NCBI GenBank assembly: GCA_005883355.1
Contig: VAXG01000075.1
Coordinates: 1 to 58,866 of the forward strand
Reading direction: 5' to 3'
From: Actinomycetota bacterium
GTDB taxonomy: Bacteria; Actinomycetota; Thermoleophilia; Gaiellales; Gaiellaceae
Length of the DNA: 58,866 nucleotides
Shown here: positions 7,380 through 15,644 of the stretch, one piece after another
Position numbering within the stretch: position 1 is the first letter of the stretch
How the letters are laid out: every line of letters begins with the position of its first letter
The notes under the pieces: generated by a model
What the model was told of the DNA's origin: nothing
Seen by the model: only the letters and a program-made list of their open reading frames with translations
Database searches by the model: none
Program-made: the position numbers and the translations under genes

Positions 7380-8267
7380 GTGTCGTTTGCGACGATCGAC
7401 GAGCTCGAGGCCGGCCTCCGCAGTGCGAGGTATCTACCCGAGCGTGGCCTCGCGACCGCGCTGTACCTCTCGCTTGCGCTCGAAAAGCCGTTGCTGCTCG
7501 AGGGGGAAGCCGGCGTCGGGAAGACCGAGGCCGCCAAGGCGCTCGCACAGGCGACCTCGTCCCGTCTGATTCGGCTGCAGTGCTACGAGGGGCTAGACGT
7601 CGCCCATGCCGTCTACGAGTGGAATTACTCCCGGCAGCTGTTGCACATCCGGGCGGCGCAGGAGGGAACCGTGTCCGAGCAGGAGCTGTTCGGTCCGGAC
7701 TTCCTGATCCGCCGTCCGCTGCTGGAGGCGATCGAGAGCACCGAACCGGTGGTGCTGCTGATCGACGAGATCGATCGCGCCGACGACGAGTTCGAGGCGT
7801 TCCTGCTCGAGATGCTCTCGGACTTCCAGATCACGATCCCGGAGATCGGCACGGTGAGCGGGCCGCGGCGTCCTGCCGTGATACTGACCTCGAACCGCAC
7901 GCGGGAGCTGCACGACGCGCTCAAACGGCGCTGCCTCTTCCACTGGATCGATCATCCGACACTCGAGCGTGAGATCGAGATCGTCGGTCTGCGCGTCCCC
8001 GGGATCCCGGCTCGGCTGGCCGGTCAGGCGGCGGCGTTCGTCCAGGGACTGCGCAGGCTGGATCTCGCCAAGCCGCCCGGTGTCGCGGAGACGATCGACT
8101 GGGCGCAGGCGCTCGCCGCCCTCGGCCGGCAGGACCTCGACGCGCGGACGGTCGAGGACACGCTCGGCTCGGTCCTGAAGTACCACGAGGACTTCGCCGC
8201 CGTTCGCGACGAGGCCCTCGTTGCGCTCGTCGAGGAGGCACGGACTGTCGCCGCCGGCGCCGTCTGA
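7380..8267 (+). CDS. MoxR-family AAA ATPase (CoxD-like)
   Basis: AAA+ ATPase of about 295 aa. Walker A is LLEGEAGVGKTE and Walker B is VVLLIDEIDRAD, with sensor 1 in ILTSNRTRELHDALKRRCL. In carbon-monoxide dehydrogenase gene clusters the relative CoxD works with a VWA protein to insert or modify the active-site metal; the same pairing follows here. GTG 7380 gives the usual short N-terminus (MSFATIDELE). GTG 7371 is an alternative, and longer extensions have no homology. It opens a plus-strand operon divergent from the hydroxylase, strongly suggesting a maturation role. Confidence 0.88.
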   Translation: MSFATIDELEAGLRSARYLPERGLATALYLSLALEKPLLLEGEAGVGKTEAAKALAQATSSRLIRLQCYEGLDVAHAVYEWNYSRQLLHIRAAQEGTVSEQELFGPDFLIRRPLLEAIESTEPVVLLIDEIDRADDEFEAFLLEMLSDFQITIPEIGTVSGPRRPAVILTSNRTRELHDALKRRCLFHWIDHPTLEREIEIVGLRVPGIPARLAGQAAAFVQGLRRLDLAKPPGVAETIDWAQALAALGRQDLDARTVEDTLGSVLKYHEDFAAVRDEALVALVEEARTVAAGAV

Positions 8268-9390
8268 GGGCGGGTTCGTCCGCCACGTCGTCACGTTCGG
8301 CCGCATCCTGCGTGAGGCGGGACTCGAGGTCGGCCCGGCACGCATCTCCGATGCGCTGACCGGCCTCGACCGGCTCGACATCCGTAACCGCGACGACGTC
8401 TACTGGGCGCTGCGCACGACACTCGTCTCGCGCCCCGAAGACCTCGAGAGCTTCGACCGCGCGTTCGCTGCCTGGTTCCTGCGGTCGCCGTCGCGTCCGC
8501 CGTACCGAGGCGCTCTGCCGGTCGACAAGCCGGCTCGTCTCTCGGAGCGCACGCGCACCGACCGCAGCGGTGGCGTCGACGGCCGTGGCGACGAGGTCAC
8601 CGAGGTCGGCTGGAGCCTGCACGAGGTCCTGCGCCGGAAGGACTTCGCCGCGATGACCCCGGAGGAGTTCGCGCGGCTCTCGCGGGCGATCGCCGAGGTC
8701 GCAGCTGCTCGTCCGGTACGACGGTCCCGGCGACTGCGGCCGCACTCGCGCGGCCGTAGGCTGGACCTGCGTCGGCTTGCGCGGCGATCGCTTGCACGCG
8801 GGGGCGATCCGATCGAGCGCACGTTCCGTCGCCGCATCCACGTGCCGCGGAAGCTCGTCGTGCTCTGTGACGTGTCGGGTTCGATGGAGGCCTACACACG
8901 CGCGTTGCTGTTGTTCCTGCACGCCGTCGTCGGATCGGGCCGTGGCGTCGAGGTGTTCGTGTTCGGGACGCGGTTGTTTCGCTTGACGGAGGAGTTCCGG
9001 ACCCGCGATCCGGAGCAGGCACTCGCTGCTGCCGCCAAGCGCGTCGTCGACTGGGCCTCCGGGACCCGCATCGGCGCTTCTCTGAAGGTGTTCAACGACA
9101 CCTGGGGAAGGCGTGCACTGACCCGTGGCGCCGTCGTCGTGATCGTGTCCGACGGCTGGGAGCGCGAGGATCCGGCGCTGGTCGCCAGGGAGATGGCCCG
9201 CCTGCAACGGGCCGCGTACGCGATCGTCTGGGTGAACCCGTTGAAGGGAAATCCGGAGTACCAGCCACTCGCGGAAGGGATGAGAGCGGCCCTCCCGCAC
9301 GTTGATCGCTTCGTGGCCGGACATAATCTGGTGAGTCTCGAGGAGTTGGCCGGCGTGCTTGCCGGCATCGAAAGGAGGCACGCGGCTTGA
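8221..9390 (+). CDS. VWA-domain protein, CoxE-like
   Basis: Protein of 389 aa with a C-terminal von Willebrand A domain. The MIDAS motif is DVSGSMEAYTRAL (D-x-S-x-S), followed by GTRIGASLKVF (MIDAS Thr region) and VVVIVSDGWERED. The N-terminal half is arginine-rich and typical of the CoxE/MadC type. The only start-like codon in this frame near the homology start is TTG 8221, which overlaps the MoxR gene by 47 bases; the exact start is uncertain. MoxR-VWA pairs act as metal or cofactor chaperones, and the genomic partner here is the molybdenum hydroxylase. Confidence 0.83.
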   Translation: MRSSRRHGLSPPAPSEGGFVRHVVTFGRILREAGLEVGPARISDALTGLDRLDIRNRDDVYWALRTTLVSRPEDLESFDRAFAAWFLRSPSRPPYRGALPVDKPARLSERTRTDRSGGVDGRGDEVTEVGWSLHEVLRRKDFAAMTPEEFARLSRAIAEVAAARPVRRSRRLRPHSRGRRLDLRRLARRSLARGGDPIERTFRRRIHVPRKLVVLCDVSGSMEAYTRALLLFLHAVVGSGRGVEVFVFGTRLFRLTEEFRTRDPEQALAAAAKRVVDWASGTRIGASLKVFNDTWGRRALTRGAVVVIVSDGWEREDPALVAREMARLQRAAYAIVWVNPLKGNPEYQPLAEGMRAALPHVDRFVAGHNLVSLEELAGVLAGIERRHAA

Positions 9391-10454
9391 AAGAGGTCCT
9401 GGCAGATATCGAGCGTTGGCGCGCGCGCGGCGAGAAGTTCGCGCTCGCGACCGTGATCGCGACCAGGCGCTCGGCGCCGCGGCCGGTCGGAGCCAAGCTC
9501 GCGATCTCCGAGAGCGGCGAGATGGCCGGCTCGGTGTCGGGAGGCTGTGTCGAGAGCGATGTCTACGACCACGCGTGCGAGGTGCTCGAGGGCTCCAAGC
9601 CGCAACTGCTGTCCTACGGGATCTCTGACGATCTCGCCTTTTCGGTCGGCCTGCCATGTGGTGGCGAGATCGATGTCTTCGTCGACCAGACGCCGGAGCC
9701 GCTCGTCGCGCGCCTGCTGCCAATCATCGAGAGCGAAGAGCGCGCGGTGCTCTTCACCGTCGTCGAGGGCGAGCCTCTCGGCGCCGAGCTACTGGTGACG
9801 GAGGCGGGAGACACATTCGGGCAGGGTCCCGGCGAGCTGACCGAGCGGGTCGACGGGCTACTACGCAAGGGTCGCAACACGCTGCTCGAGCTCGACGACG
9901 GGCGCAAGGTGTTCGCCGAGATCTACGGGCCTGCTCCGCGCCTGCTCGTCATCGGCGCCGTCGACACGGCCGAAGCGCTCTGCGCCGCCGCGAAACAGCT
10001 GGGCTGGCGGACCATCGTGGCCGATGCACGGGCCAAGTTCGCCACGAGGGAGCGGATCCCGAGCGCCGACGAGCTCCTCGTCGCGTGGCCGCAAGACGCC
10101 ATCGAGCAGGTGCTGCCCGACTACCAGACCGCGGTGGTCGTGTTGACGCATGACGACAAGTTCGACGTTCCCGCGATCCAGGGCGCGCTCGCGACGGAGG
10201 CGTTCTACATCGGGGCGCTCGGCTCGCGGCGGAACCAGGAGCGGCGGCGTGAGCGCCTGCTCGAGGCCGGCGTCGAGGAGCAGGCACTCGAGCGCGTCTC
10301 GGGGCCGACGGGACTGGACATCGGCGCCGACTCGCCGGCCGAGACGGCGCTCTCCGTCCTCGGCGAGATCCTTGCGACACGTGCGGGGCGTGACGGCGGC
10401 TTCCTGCGCAACTCGAAGACGCGCATCCACGTCGAGCAACCGCAACCGGCCTAG
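9387..10454 (+). CDS. xdhC: XdhC/CoxF-family molybdenum cofactor maturation protein
   Basis: 355 aa. The N-terminal XdhC/CoxI domain has PRPVGAKLAISESGEMAGSV, GGCVESDVYDHA and GLPCGGEIDVFVD. The C-terminal Rossmann domain has LLVIGAVDTAEALCAAAKQLGW, VVVLTHDDKFD and YIGALGSRRNQERRRERL. XdhC proteins bind and sulfurate molybdenum cofactor before inserting it into xanthine dehydrogenase-type enzymes, an exact functional match to the operon opposite. TTG 9387 overlaps the previous stop (TTGA). It completes the MoxR-VWA-XdhC maturation trio. Confidence 0.92.
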   Translation: MKEVLADIERWRARGEKFALATVIATRRSAPRPVGAKLAISESGEMAGSVSGGCVESDVYDHACEVLEGSKPQLLSYGISDDLAFSVGLPCGGEIDVFVDQTPEPLVARLLPIIESEERAVLFTVVEGEPLGAELLVTEAGDTFGQGPGELTERVDGLLRKGRNTLLELDDGRKVFAEIYGPAPRLLVIGAVDTAEALCAAAKQLGWRTIVADARAKFATRERIPSADELLVAWPQDAIEQVLPDYQTAVVVLTHDDKFDVPAIQGALATEAFYIGALGSRRNQERRRERLLEAGVEEQALERVSGPTGLDIGADSPAETALSVLGEILATRAGRDGGFLRNSKTRIHVEQPQPA

Positions 10455-10524
10455 GCGATACTAGGCCGGCCGCGCGGTCCGTGTTAGGTTCGGCCAGCTT
10501 CCATAGCGCAAAAAAGGAGCCGAG

Positions 10525-11436
10525 ATGGCCGTTGACGTCAAGTCGGAGAAGCTCCATGAGCTCGTCGACTCGCAGGCGCAGGTCGAGAAGCTCGCGACGG
10601 GCTTCACCTTCACCGAGGGGCCCCTCTGGAACAAGGAAGGGCGCTATCTGCTCTTCAGCGACATGCCGGCCGACATTCGGCGTCGCTGGAGCGAGGCAGG
10701 CGTGACCGAGGTCGCCAACCCGAGCAACAAAGGCAACGGCATGACCTACGACGCCCAGGGACGCTTGCTCGTCTGCGAGCACGTCACCAGCTCACTCGTC
10801 CGCATGGACCCCGACGGCACGGGGGGTAATCGCGAGACCCTCGCTTCGCACTACGAGGGCAAGGAGCTGAACAGCCCCAACGATGTGATCGTCGCAAACG
10901 ACGGTTCGATCTACTTCAGCGACCCGTGGTACGGGCGCATGCCGGTCTTCGGCATCGAGCGCGAGCGCGAGCTCGGCTTCCAGGGCGTCTACCGGATCGC
11001 GCCCGACGGCGGCGATCCTCAGCTTCTCGTCGATGACTTCGAGCAGCCGAACGGTCTCTGCTTCTCGCCCGACGAGTCGCTCCTGTACATCAACGACACG
11101 CCTCGTGCGCATATCCGCGTCTTCGACCGGAAACCGGACGGAACGATCGGGAACGGCCGGATGTTCTTCGAGAACATCGGCTCCGGTGTCATCGAGGAGG
11201 GAATCCCGGACGGGATGAAGTGCGACGAGCACGGCAACATCTATGTCACTGGCCCCGCCGGCGTGTGGGTGATCAGTCCGGACGCTGAGCTGCTCGGCGT
11301 CATCGCGGTTCCGGAGAACGTCGGCAACCTGAACTGGGGCGGCAACGCTTGGAGCGACCTGTACATGCCGAGCACGACCTCGCTGTACCGCATCTCGATG
11401 AAGGTCTCAGGTAATCGGCTCAGCTACATGACGTGA
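10525..11436 (+). CDS. SMP-30/gluconolactonase-family hydrolase
   Basis: Six-bladed beta-propeller lactonase-like protein, 303 aa. The family metal ligands can be traced: Glu in FTFTEGPLW, Asn in LNSPNDVIV, Asn in QPNGLCFSPDE and Asp in LYINDTPRA. An AAAAAAGGAG stretch before ATG 10525 supplies the ribosome-binding site. The gene follows xdhC by 70 bp and is followed 10 bp later by the isochorismatase-like gene, so the two are probably cotranscribed. Members hydrolyse sugar lactones or other cyclic esters; the substrate here is unknown. Confidence 0.85.
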   Translation: MAVDVKSEKLHELVDSQAQVEKLATGFTFTEGPLWNKEGRYLLFSDMPADIRRRWSEAGVTEVANPSNKGNGMTYDAQGRLLVCEHVTSSLVRMDPDGTGGNRETLASHYEGKELNSPNDVIVANDGSIYFSDPWYGRMPVFGIERERELGFQGVYRIAPDGGDPQLLVDDFEQPNGLCFSPDESLLYINDTPRAHIRVFDRKPDGTIGNGRMFFENIGSGVIEEGIPDGMKCDEHGNIYVTGPAGVWVISPDAELLGVIAVPENVGNLNWGGNAWSDLYMPSTTSLYRISMKVSGNRLSYMT

Positions 11437-11446
11437 GGAGGAAACC

Positions 11447-12082
11447 GTGAGCGAAACCGAGCGCATCGACGTCGATCCAGGGCGAGCGGCCCTGATCATC
11501 CAGGACCTTCAGAACGATGTGATGGCCGAGGGCGGCGCCTTCGCCGAGTCGGGCGCTCCGCAGCATGCCAAGGAGCAGAACGTCGTCGAGAACGTCAAGC
11601 AGCTCGCGGAAGCCTGCCGCGCGGCGGGCATCCCGGTGATCCACGTGCACTACGTCGTCGAGGAAGGTGCGCCCGGGCTGAAGCTCAACGCTCCGCTCTT
11701 CCAGGGCGTGAAGGAAGCCAATGCTCTCGTGCGAGGAACGTGGGGGGCAGCCGCTGTGGACGGGCTCGAGCCGCAGCCCGGCGACTTCGTCGTGGAGAAG
11801 ATGCGGATGAGCGGCTGGCAAGGAACGAAGCTCGAGCTGCTGCTCGGGGGCCTGGGCCGGGATACCGTGATCATCACGGGCGCGTGGACGAACATGTCGA
11901 TCGAGCACACCGCTCGGGTCGGTGCCGACAAGGGCTTCTTCATGGTCGTTCCGGAGGACGGCTGTTCGACGATGAGCGCGGACTGGCACAACGCGTCGAT
12001 CAACTTCGCGCTCCAGAACGTCTCCACGGTCACGACGTGCGCCGCCGTGCTCGAGGCGATCGGCGCAGCCGCGCCCGCGTAA
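11447..12082 (+). CDS. Isochorismatase-family hydrolase lacking the catalytic Cys
   Basis: 211 aa with the isochorismatase/nicotinamidase fold. Catalytic-triad Asp is in LIIQDLQNDV and Lys in VVEKMRMSGW. The segment where cysteine hydrolases carry the nucleophile (TN-x-C-[VI]-E-x-T-A-R) reads TNMSIEHTAR, so the Cys is replaced by Ser. The cis-peptide region GAWTN is otherwise typical. It may be an isochorismatase-type (non-Cys) hydrolase, a serine variant, or inactive. In nicotinate catabolism a family member (maleamate amidase) works downstream of a molybdenum hydroxylase, which makes the context suggestive but unproven. Confidence 0.82.
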   Translation: MSETERIDVDPGRAALIIQDLQNDVMAEGGAFAESGAPQHAKEQNVVENVKQLAEACRAAGIPVIHVHYVVEEGAPGLKLNAPLFQGVKEANALVRGTWGAAAVDGLEPQPGDFVVEKMRMSGWQGTKLELLLGGLGRDTVIITGAWTNMSIEHTARVGADKGFFMVVPEDGCSTMSADWHNASINFALQNVSTVTTCAAVLEAIGAAAPA

Positions 12083-12097
12083 CTCGCTCGACCGGAG

Positions 12098-12448
12098 TCA
12101 GCCCTCCGACCGCCAACGTTCCCGGTAGTCCTCGCGTACGGGGCGGAAGACGTCCAGGACGAGCGCGCCTTCGGGACCGCAGTACGCCGAGTGCTCGACC
12201 CCGCCGGGGAGGACGTAGCCCTCGAGCGGGCCGAGCTCGTGCGCCTCGCCGTCGACGACGAGGGCCTGCATCCCGCGCAGGACGATGCCGAGCTGCTCGT
12301 GCTCGTGACTGTGTAACGGCACCGTTGCCCCGGGTTCGAAATCGATCAGGTTCAGCATCGCGCCCTCGCCGAAGAGAGGACGGCCGTTGACGCCTGAGGC
12401 CAGCTCGAAGGAACGGACGTCGTCGAAGTGCACGAACTGCGGTTCCAC
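12098..12448 (-). CDS. Cupin-domain protein
   Basis: Small cupin of about 116 aa. Motif 1 is GATVPLHSHEHEQLGIVLRG with the His-x-His and Glu ligands, and the second motif includes YVLPGGVEHSAYCG. GTG 12448 is preferred because a longer reading (to 12526) would overlap the divergently transcribed ridA start. It stands alone on the minus strand between two plus-strand genes, converging on the isochorismatase gene with a 15-bp gap. Function unknown; a single conserved cupin barrel is usual for metal-dependent isomerases or small-molecule binding proteins. Confidence 0.72.
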   Translation of the reverse strand: MEPQFVHFDDVRSFELASGVNGRPLFGEGAMLNLIDFEPGATVPLHSHEHEQLGIVLRGMQALVVDGEAHELGPLEGYVLPGGVEHSAYCGPEGALVLDVFRPVREDYRERWRSEG

Positions 12449-12472
12449 AGCCCACGGATTATCCTCGTCGAC

Positions 12473-12865
12473 GTGGCAGGGCGCGAAGAGATCCGGGCGG
12501 CCGGCCAGGCCGAGCCGATCAGCCACTACACGGACGCCGTGCGGGTCGGCGACCTTCTCTTCGTCTCCGGCTGTGTGCCGGTCGACGCGGACGGCCGACT
12601 CGTCGGAGGCGACGACGTCGTTGCTCAGGCACGGCAGACGTTCGAGAACGTCGCGGCAGTGCTCGAAGCAGGCGGCTCGTCGTTCGCCGACGTGGCCAAG
12701 GTGACGGTGTTCCTGACGGACGTCGACGATCGGCCGAAGATCAATCCCATCCGCCAGGAGTTCTTCGGCGAGTCACGTCCGGCGAGCACGCTCGTCGAGG
12801 TCGGCCGGCTCGCGGTCCCCGGCGCGAAGATCGAGGTCGAGGCAGTCGCCGTCGTTCGGCGGTGA
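12473..12865 (+). CDS. ridA: RidA/YjgF-family enamine/imine deaminase
   Basis: 130 aa from GTG 12473. Family motifs are RVGDLLFVSGCVPVDADG, QTFENVAAVLEAGGSSFADV, VTVFLTDVDD, and the C-terminal RPASTLVEVGRLAVPGAKIEVEAVAV with the conserved Arg and Glu of RidA active sites. RidA proteins hydrolyse reactive enamines and imines, which arise when amino or N-heterocyclic compounds are broken down. The gene overlaps the following amidase by 4 bases (GTGA), so both belong to one operon. The start is set by the divergent cupin and the beginning of homology. Confidence 0.85.
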   Translation: MAGREEIRAAGQAEPISHYTDAVRVGDLLFVSGCVPVDADGRLVGGDDVVAQARQTFENVAAVLEAGGSSFADVAKVTVFLTDVDDRPKINPIRQEFFGESRPASTLVEVGRLAVPGAKIEVEAVAVVRR

Positions 12866-13971
12866 CTGACGACCCGTTCAACGCCGTCATCACCTGGGTC
12901 GACCAGCCGGACGAGCCGAGGCAAGGGCCCCTCTCCGGCAAGCGGCTCATCGTCAAGGACCTGATCGACACGGCCGGGATCCGCACGACGTACGGGTCGA
13001 AGATCTACGCCGACCACGTGCCCGAGCGCACTGCGCCGGCGGTGCAGCGTCTGGTGGACGCGGGAGCGGTCATCGTCGGCAAGGCGAACCTGCACGAGTT
13101 CGCCTGGGGCGTGACGAGCCAGAACCCTTGGTACGGGACGGTCAAGAACCCGCTCCATCCGGGCCGGACGACCGGCGGCTCGAGCGGCGGCAACGCGGCC
13201 GCGCTCGCAGCGGGCTGGTGCGACGTCGGTCTCGCCACCGACACCGGCTGCTCGATTCGACTACCGTCGGCGTGCTGCGCCACCGTCGGCCTGAAGCCGC
13301 GCTGGGGCTCGGTCGCGACGGAGGGCGTCTTCCCGCTCTGCCCGACGCTGGACACGGTCGGTCCGATGGGACGCACGGTCGCGGACGTGGCACTCGCGTG
13401 GTCGGTGCTCACAGGGAAACAGGTGCCGGAGCCGCGGCTCGAAGGGTTGAACGTCGGCGTGCTCACGCGCCCGCCTTCGGTCGGAGACGGCAAACGGCCT
13501 GCCGAGAACCTTGCTGCAGAGCAGTACGTCGCCAGGCTCGAGAGCCTGGGCGCTCGCTGTGTCCCAGCCGAGATCCCGGAGCCCGACGCCAATACGTGGC
13601 CCGTGTTCTTTCACGAGGCAGCGACGACTCACCGCGCGACGTTCCCCGCGCGGGCCGATGACTACGGCGACAACGTGCGGACGAAGCTGGAGCTGGCCGG
13701 GCACGTCGACGCAGACGCAGTCGACGCCGCCTACACGGCGATTCACTCCTGGCGGCGCTACGAGCCGGACGTCGACCTTTACGTCGCGCCGACGCTCGGG
13801 ATCGAGCTGCCGCCGGAGGACTGCGACGAGCTCGAGGTGCGAATTCCCTTCACGGCGTTCGCTCGGCCCGTCAACCTGCTCGGCTGGGCCGGTCTCGCGA
13901 TCGGCGACCTGCAGCTGATCGCGCCACACGACGAGACCGTCCTCGCCGCAGGCCTCGCCTGGGAGCGCTAG
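12862..13971 (+). CDS. Amidase-signature family protein
   Basis: 369 aa. The Ser-cisSer-Lys triad is visible: Lys in LIVKDLIDTAG, first Ser in RTTGGSSGGNAAALAAG, and nucleophile Ser in TDTGCSIRLPSACC. Most relatives have GGSIR at the last site; the Gly-to-Cys change just before the nucleophile is unusual. It is shorter than the usual 450-500 aa, mostly in the C-terminal half. Likely hydrolyses an amide or cyclic imide C-N bond. Coupled to ridA by a GTGA overlap and followed by a strong bidirectional hairpin, so it ends the operon. Confidence 0.85.
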   Translation: MTDDPFNAVITWVDQPDEPRQGPLSGKRLIVKDLIDTAGIRTTYGSKIYADHVPERTAPAVQRLVDAGAVIVGKANLHEFAWGVTSQNPWYGTVKNPLHPGRTTGGSSGGNAAALAAGWCDVGLATDTGCSIRLPSACCATVGLKPRWGSVATEGVFPLCPTLDTVGPMGRTVADVALAWSVLTGKQVPEPRLEGLNVGVLTRPPSVGDGKRPAENLAAEQYVARLESLGARCVPAEIPEPDANTWPVFFHEAATTHRATFPARADDYGDNVRTKLELAGHVDADAVDAAYTAIHSWRRYEPDVDLYVAPTLGIELPPEDCDELEVRIPFTAFARPVNLLGWAGLAIGDLQLIAPHDETVLAAGLAWER

Positions 13972-13992
13972 CGGCCCTTGAATCTCGGGCTG

Positions 13993-14027
13993 CGCCGCGC
14001 CCACCTCCGTGGGAGGCGGGCGCGGCG
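13993..14027. terminator. Strong bidirectional hairpin between convergent genes
   Basis: A 16-position stem with a single mismatch and a GTG loop: CCTCC/GGAGG at the top, then CGCCGCGCCC paired with GGGCGCGGCG. It sits between the amidase stop and the stop of the minus-strand hydrolase, so it can serve both. No T-tract follows. Confidence 0.65.
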
Positions 14028-14052
14028 ATGCCTGGAAGAGGACTCTTCGCGG

Positions 14053-14952
14053 CTAAACGCCGGCCGGAACGAGCGCGTCGTGCGGGAGGAACTCCATCCC
14101 CGCGATTGCGCCCGTTTCGCTCGGAAGCTTCATCTCCACCGACTCCTCACGGCCTGGAACTTCGTCGTGCAGGCGCGCGATCACACGTCCTGCCTCGACG
14201 CGGGCCGGGTAATCGTGCACGGGAAGGACAAACGTGTTTTGGAGGGCCTTCTTGACCGCCGCCTTCTCCGCGCGCTTGGTCGTCGCGTGATTGCCCGTCG
14301 GCTGTGGCTCGAACTCCTGAATCTGGTACAGAGGCTCGACGATCTGGTTCTGGATGTCGTAGATGACGTCGCCGCAGATGCACGCCGTTCCCTGCGCAGT
14401 CTCGACGAGGACGTTCATCGATCCCTCGGTGTGGCCGCCGGCGGCCTCGCACCGCACGCCCGGAACGATTTCCTCCGGTCCGGACAGCTCGAGATCGAGC
14501 AGCCGCAGCGCGCCTGGCGTGTGCAGCCTGTCGATCAAGTGCTTGACGTACTCCGCCGGGTATTGCTCGCCCATGAGTCCGGAGACGGAGAACTCGAGCT
14601 CGCGTCGGTTGATGACGACCGTCGTCGAGATCGGGAACTTGTTGTCTTGCCCGGCATGGTCGATGTGCAGGTGCGTGTGCAGGACCCACCGGACGTCGTC
14701 CGGCTTGAGGTCGTACCTGGCGAGCTGATTCTCGAGCTCCATCTCCTCGGTGACGAAGCCCGTCATGCCGAGCCGTTGCATGATGTCGGCGTGGCTCGCG
14801 CCCGTGTCGACGAGCAGGGGTTCCTCCCCGCCCAGAATCAGGAACCCGAAGGTCGGGATACGTGTACGGACTCCCATGTTGCGTCCGAGGACGAGGAAGC
14901 TCGACTCGATGTCGATGTCGATAAGGCTCAAGAGCTTGATCTCGAGGGCCAT
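14053..14952 (-). CDS. Metallo-beta-lactamase-fold hydrolase (lactonase-like)
   Basis: 299 aa from ATG 14952, which has AAAGGAGGT six bases upstream. The zinc motif HxHxDH is LHTHLHIDHAGQ. Further ligand His is in GHTEGSMNVLVE, Asp in ICGDVIYD and His in FVLPVHDYPARVEAG. This is the layout of N-acyl-homoserine-lactonase/glyoxalase II-like hydrolases. It is single on the minus strand, convergent with the amidase and divergent from the VOC gene. It may open a lactone or thioester in the nearby catabolic route; quorum quenching is possible but not indicated. Confidence 0.83.
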   Translation of the reverse strand: MALEIKLLSLIDIDIESSFLVLGRNMGVRTRIPTFGFLILGGEEPLLVDTGASHADIMQRLGMTGFVTEEMELENQLARYDLKPDDVRWVLHTHLHIDHAGQDNKFPISTTVVINRRELEFSVSGLMGEQYPAEYVKHLIDRLHTPGALRLLDLELSGPEEIVPGVRCEAAGGHTEGSMNVLVETAQGTACICGDVIYDIQNQIVEPLYQIQEFEPQPTGNHATTKRAEKAAVKKALQNTFVLPVHDYPARVEAGRVIARLHDEVPGREESVEMKLPSETGAIAGMEFLPHDALVPAGV

Positions 14953-15083
14953 ATGGACCTCCTTTCGGTGACTCGAGGGCGAACAGCGCAAGTGGTATAT
15001 GCCTCGCCGACAAACGTGTCAATGCCCATGGCAAGCCACCCTCGGATCTGAACTAGCGTTACGGTAGCCCCGAGAGTTCCCTC

Positions 15084-15554
15084 GTGCGAGCGACCCGTCT
15101 CAACCACGTCAGCATCCACGCGTCCGACATGGAGGCATCGCTTCGCTTCTACACCGACGTCTTCGGGATGGAGCGGCTGCCCAGCCCCAACTTTGCGCAA
15201 CACGTTGAGTGGCTCCGCCTCGGCGACCAGCAGCTGCATCTCTTCCACCGGCAGACGGCGGCGCCCGAGTTCCACCACATCGCGCTCGACGTCGACGACT
15301 TCGAGGCCGTTTATCTAAAGGCTAAGGAGCTCGGTCTGCTCGACGAGGACTCATTCGGAGCAGCTGTCCGCGAGCTTCCCGGCGGCGCGGTTCAGATGTA
15401 CATCCGGGATCCGGCGGGAAACCTCGTCGAGTTGGACTGGCCCGATGTCAACACCCTCGACCGCTCCGTGATCGCGAACATCCGTCGTGTCGTCGACGAG
15501 CGTCCCCAGAGCGATGAGGCGTTGCGGTCGACGCTGTACCACGAAGTCGATTAG
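15084..15554 (+). CDS. VOC-family (glyoxalase/dioxygenase fold) protein
   Basis: 156 aa, GTG start. It shows a vicinal-oxygen-chelate fold: LNHVSIHASDMEASLRFY opens the first module with a metal His, EFHHIALDVDDFEAVY the second, and QMYIRDPAGNLVELDWPD closes with the conserved Glu ligand. Members are glyoxalases, epimerases, fosfomycin-resistance proteins or extradiol dioxygenases. The size and context favour a lyase or isomerase in small-molecule catabolism. It precedes the ABC importer operon by 90 bp and may or may not be cotranscribed with it. Confidence 0.8.
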   Translation: MRATRLNHVSIHASDMEASLRFYTDVFGMERLPSPNFAQHVEWLRLGDQQLHLFHRQTAAPEFHHIALDVDDFEAVYLKAKELGLLDEDSFGAAVRELPGGAVQMYIRDPAGNLVELDWPDVNTLDRSVIANIRRVVDERPQSDEALRSTLYHEVD

Positions 15555-15644
15555 CCCGACGACCTTTCGCCCGGGCGTCGTAGACTCAACGCCCCTGATG
15601 GTGCCCCAGATCGGCGACCTAACGGACGCGAGGCTCAGCCACCC

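Noticed and set aside
7921-9723. 600-codon minus-strand open frame opposite coxE and xdhC
   Set aside because: Antisense to three clearly homologous genes, no domain, low-complexity Arg/Ser composition.
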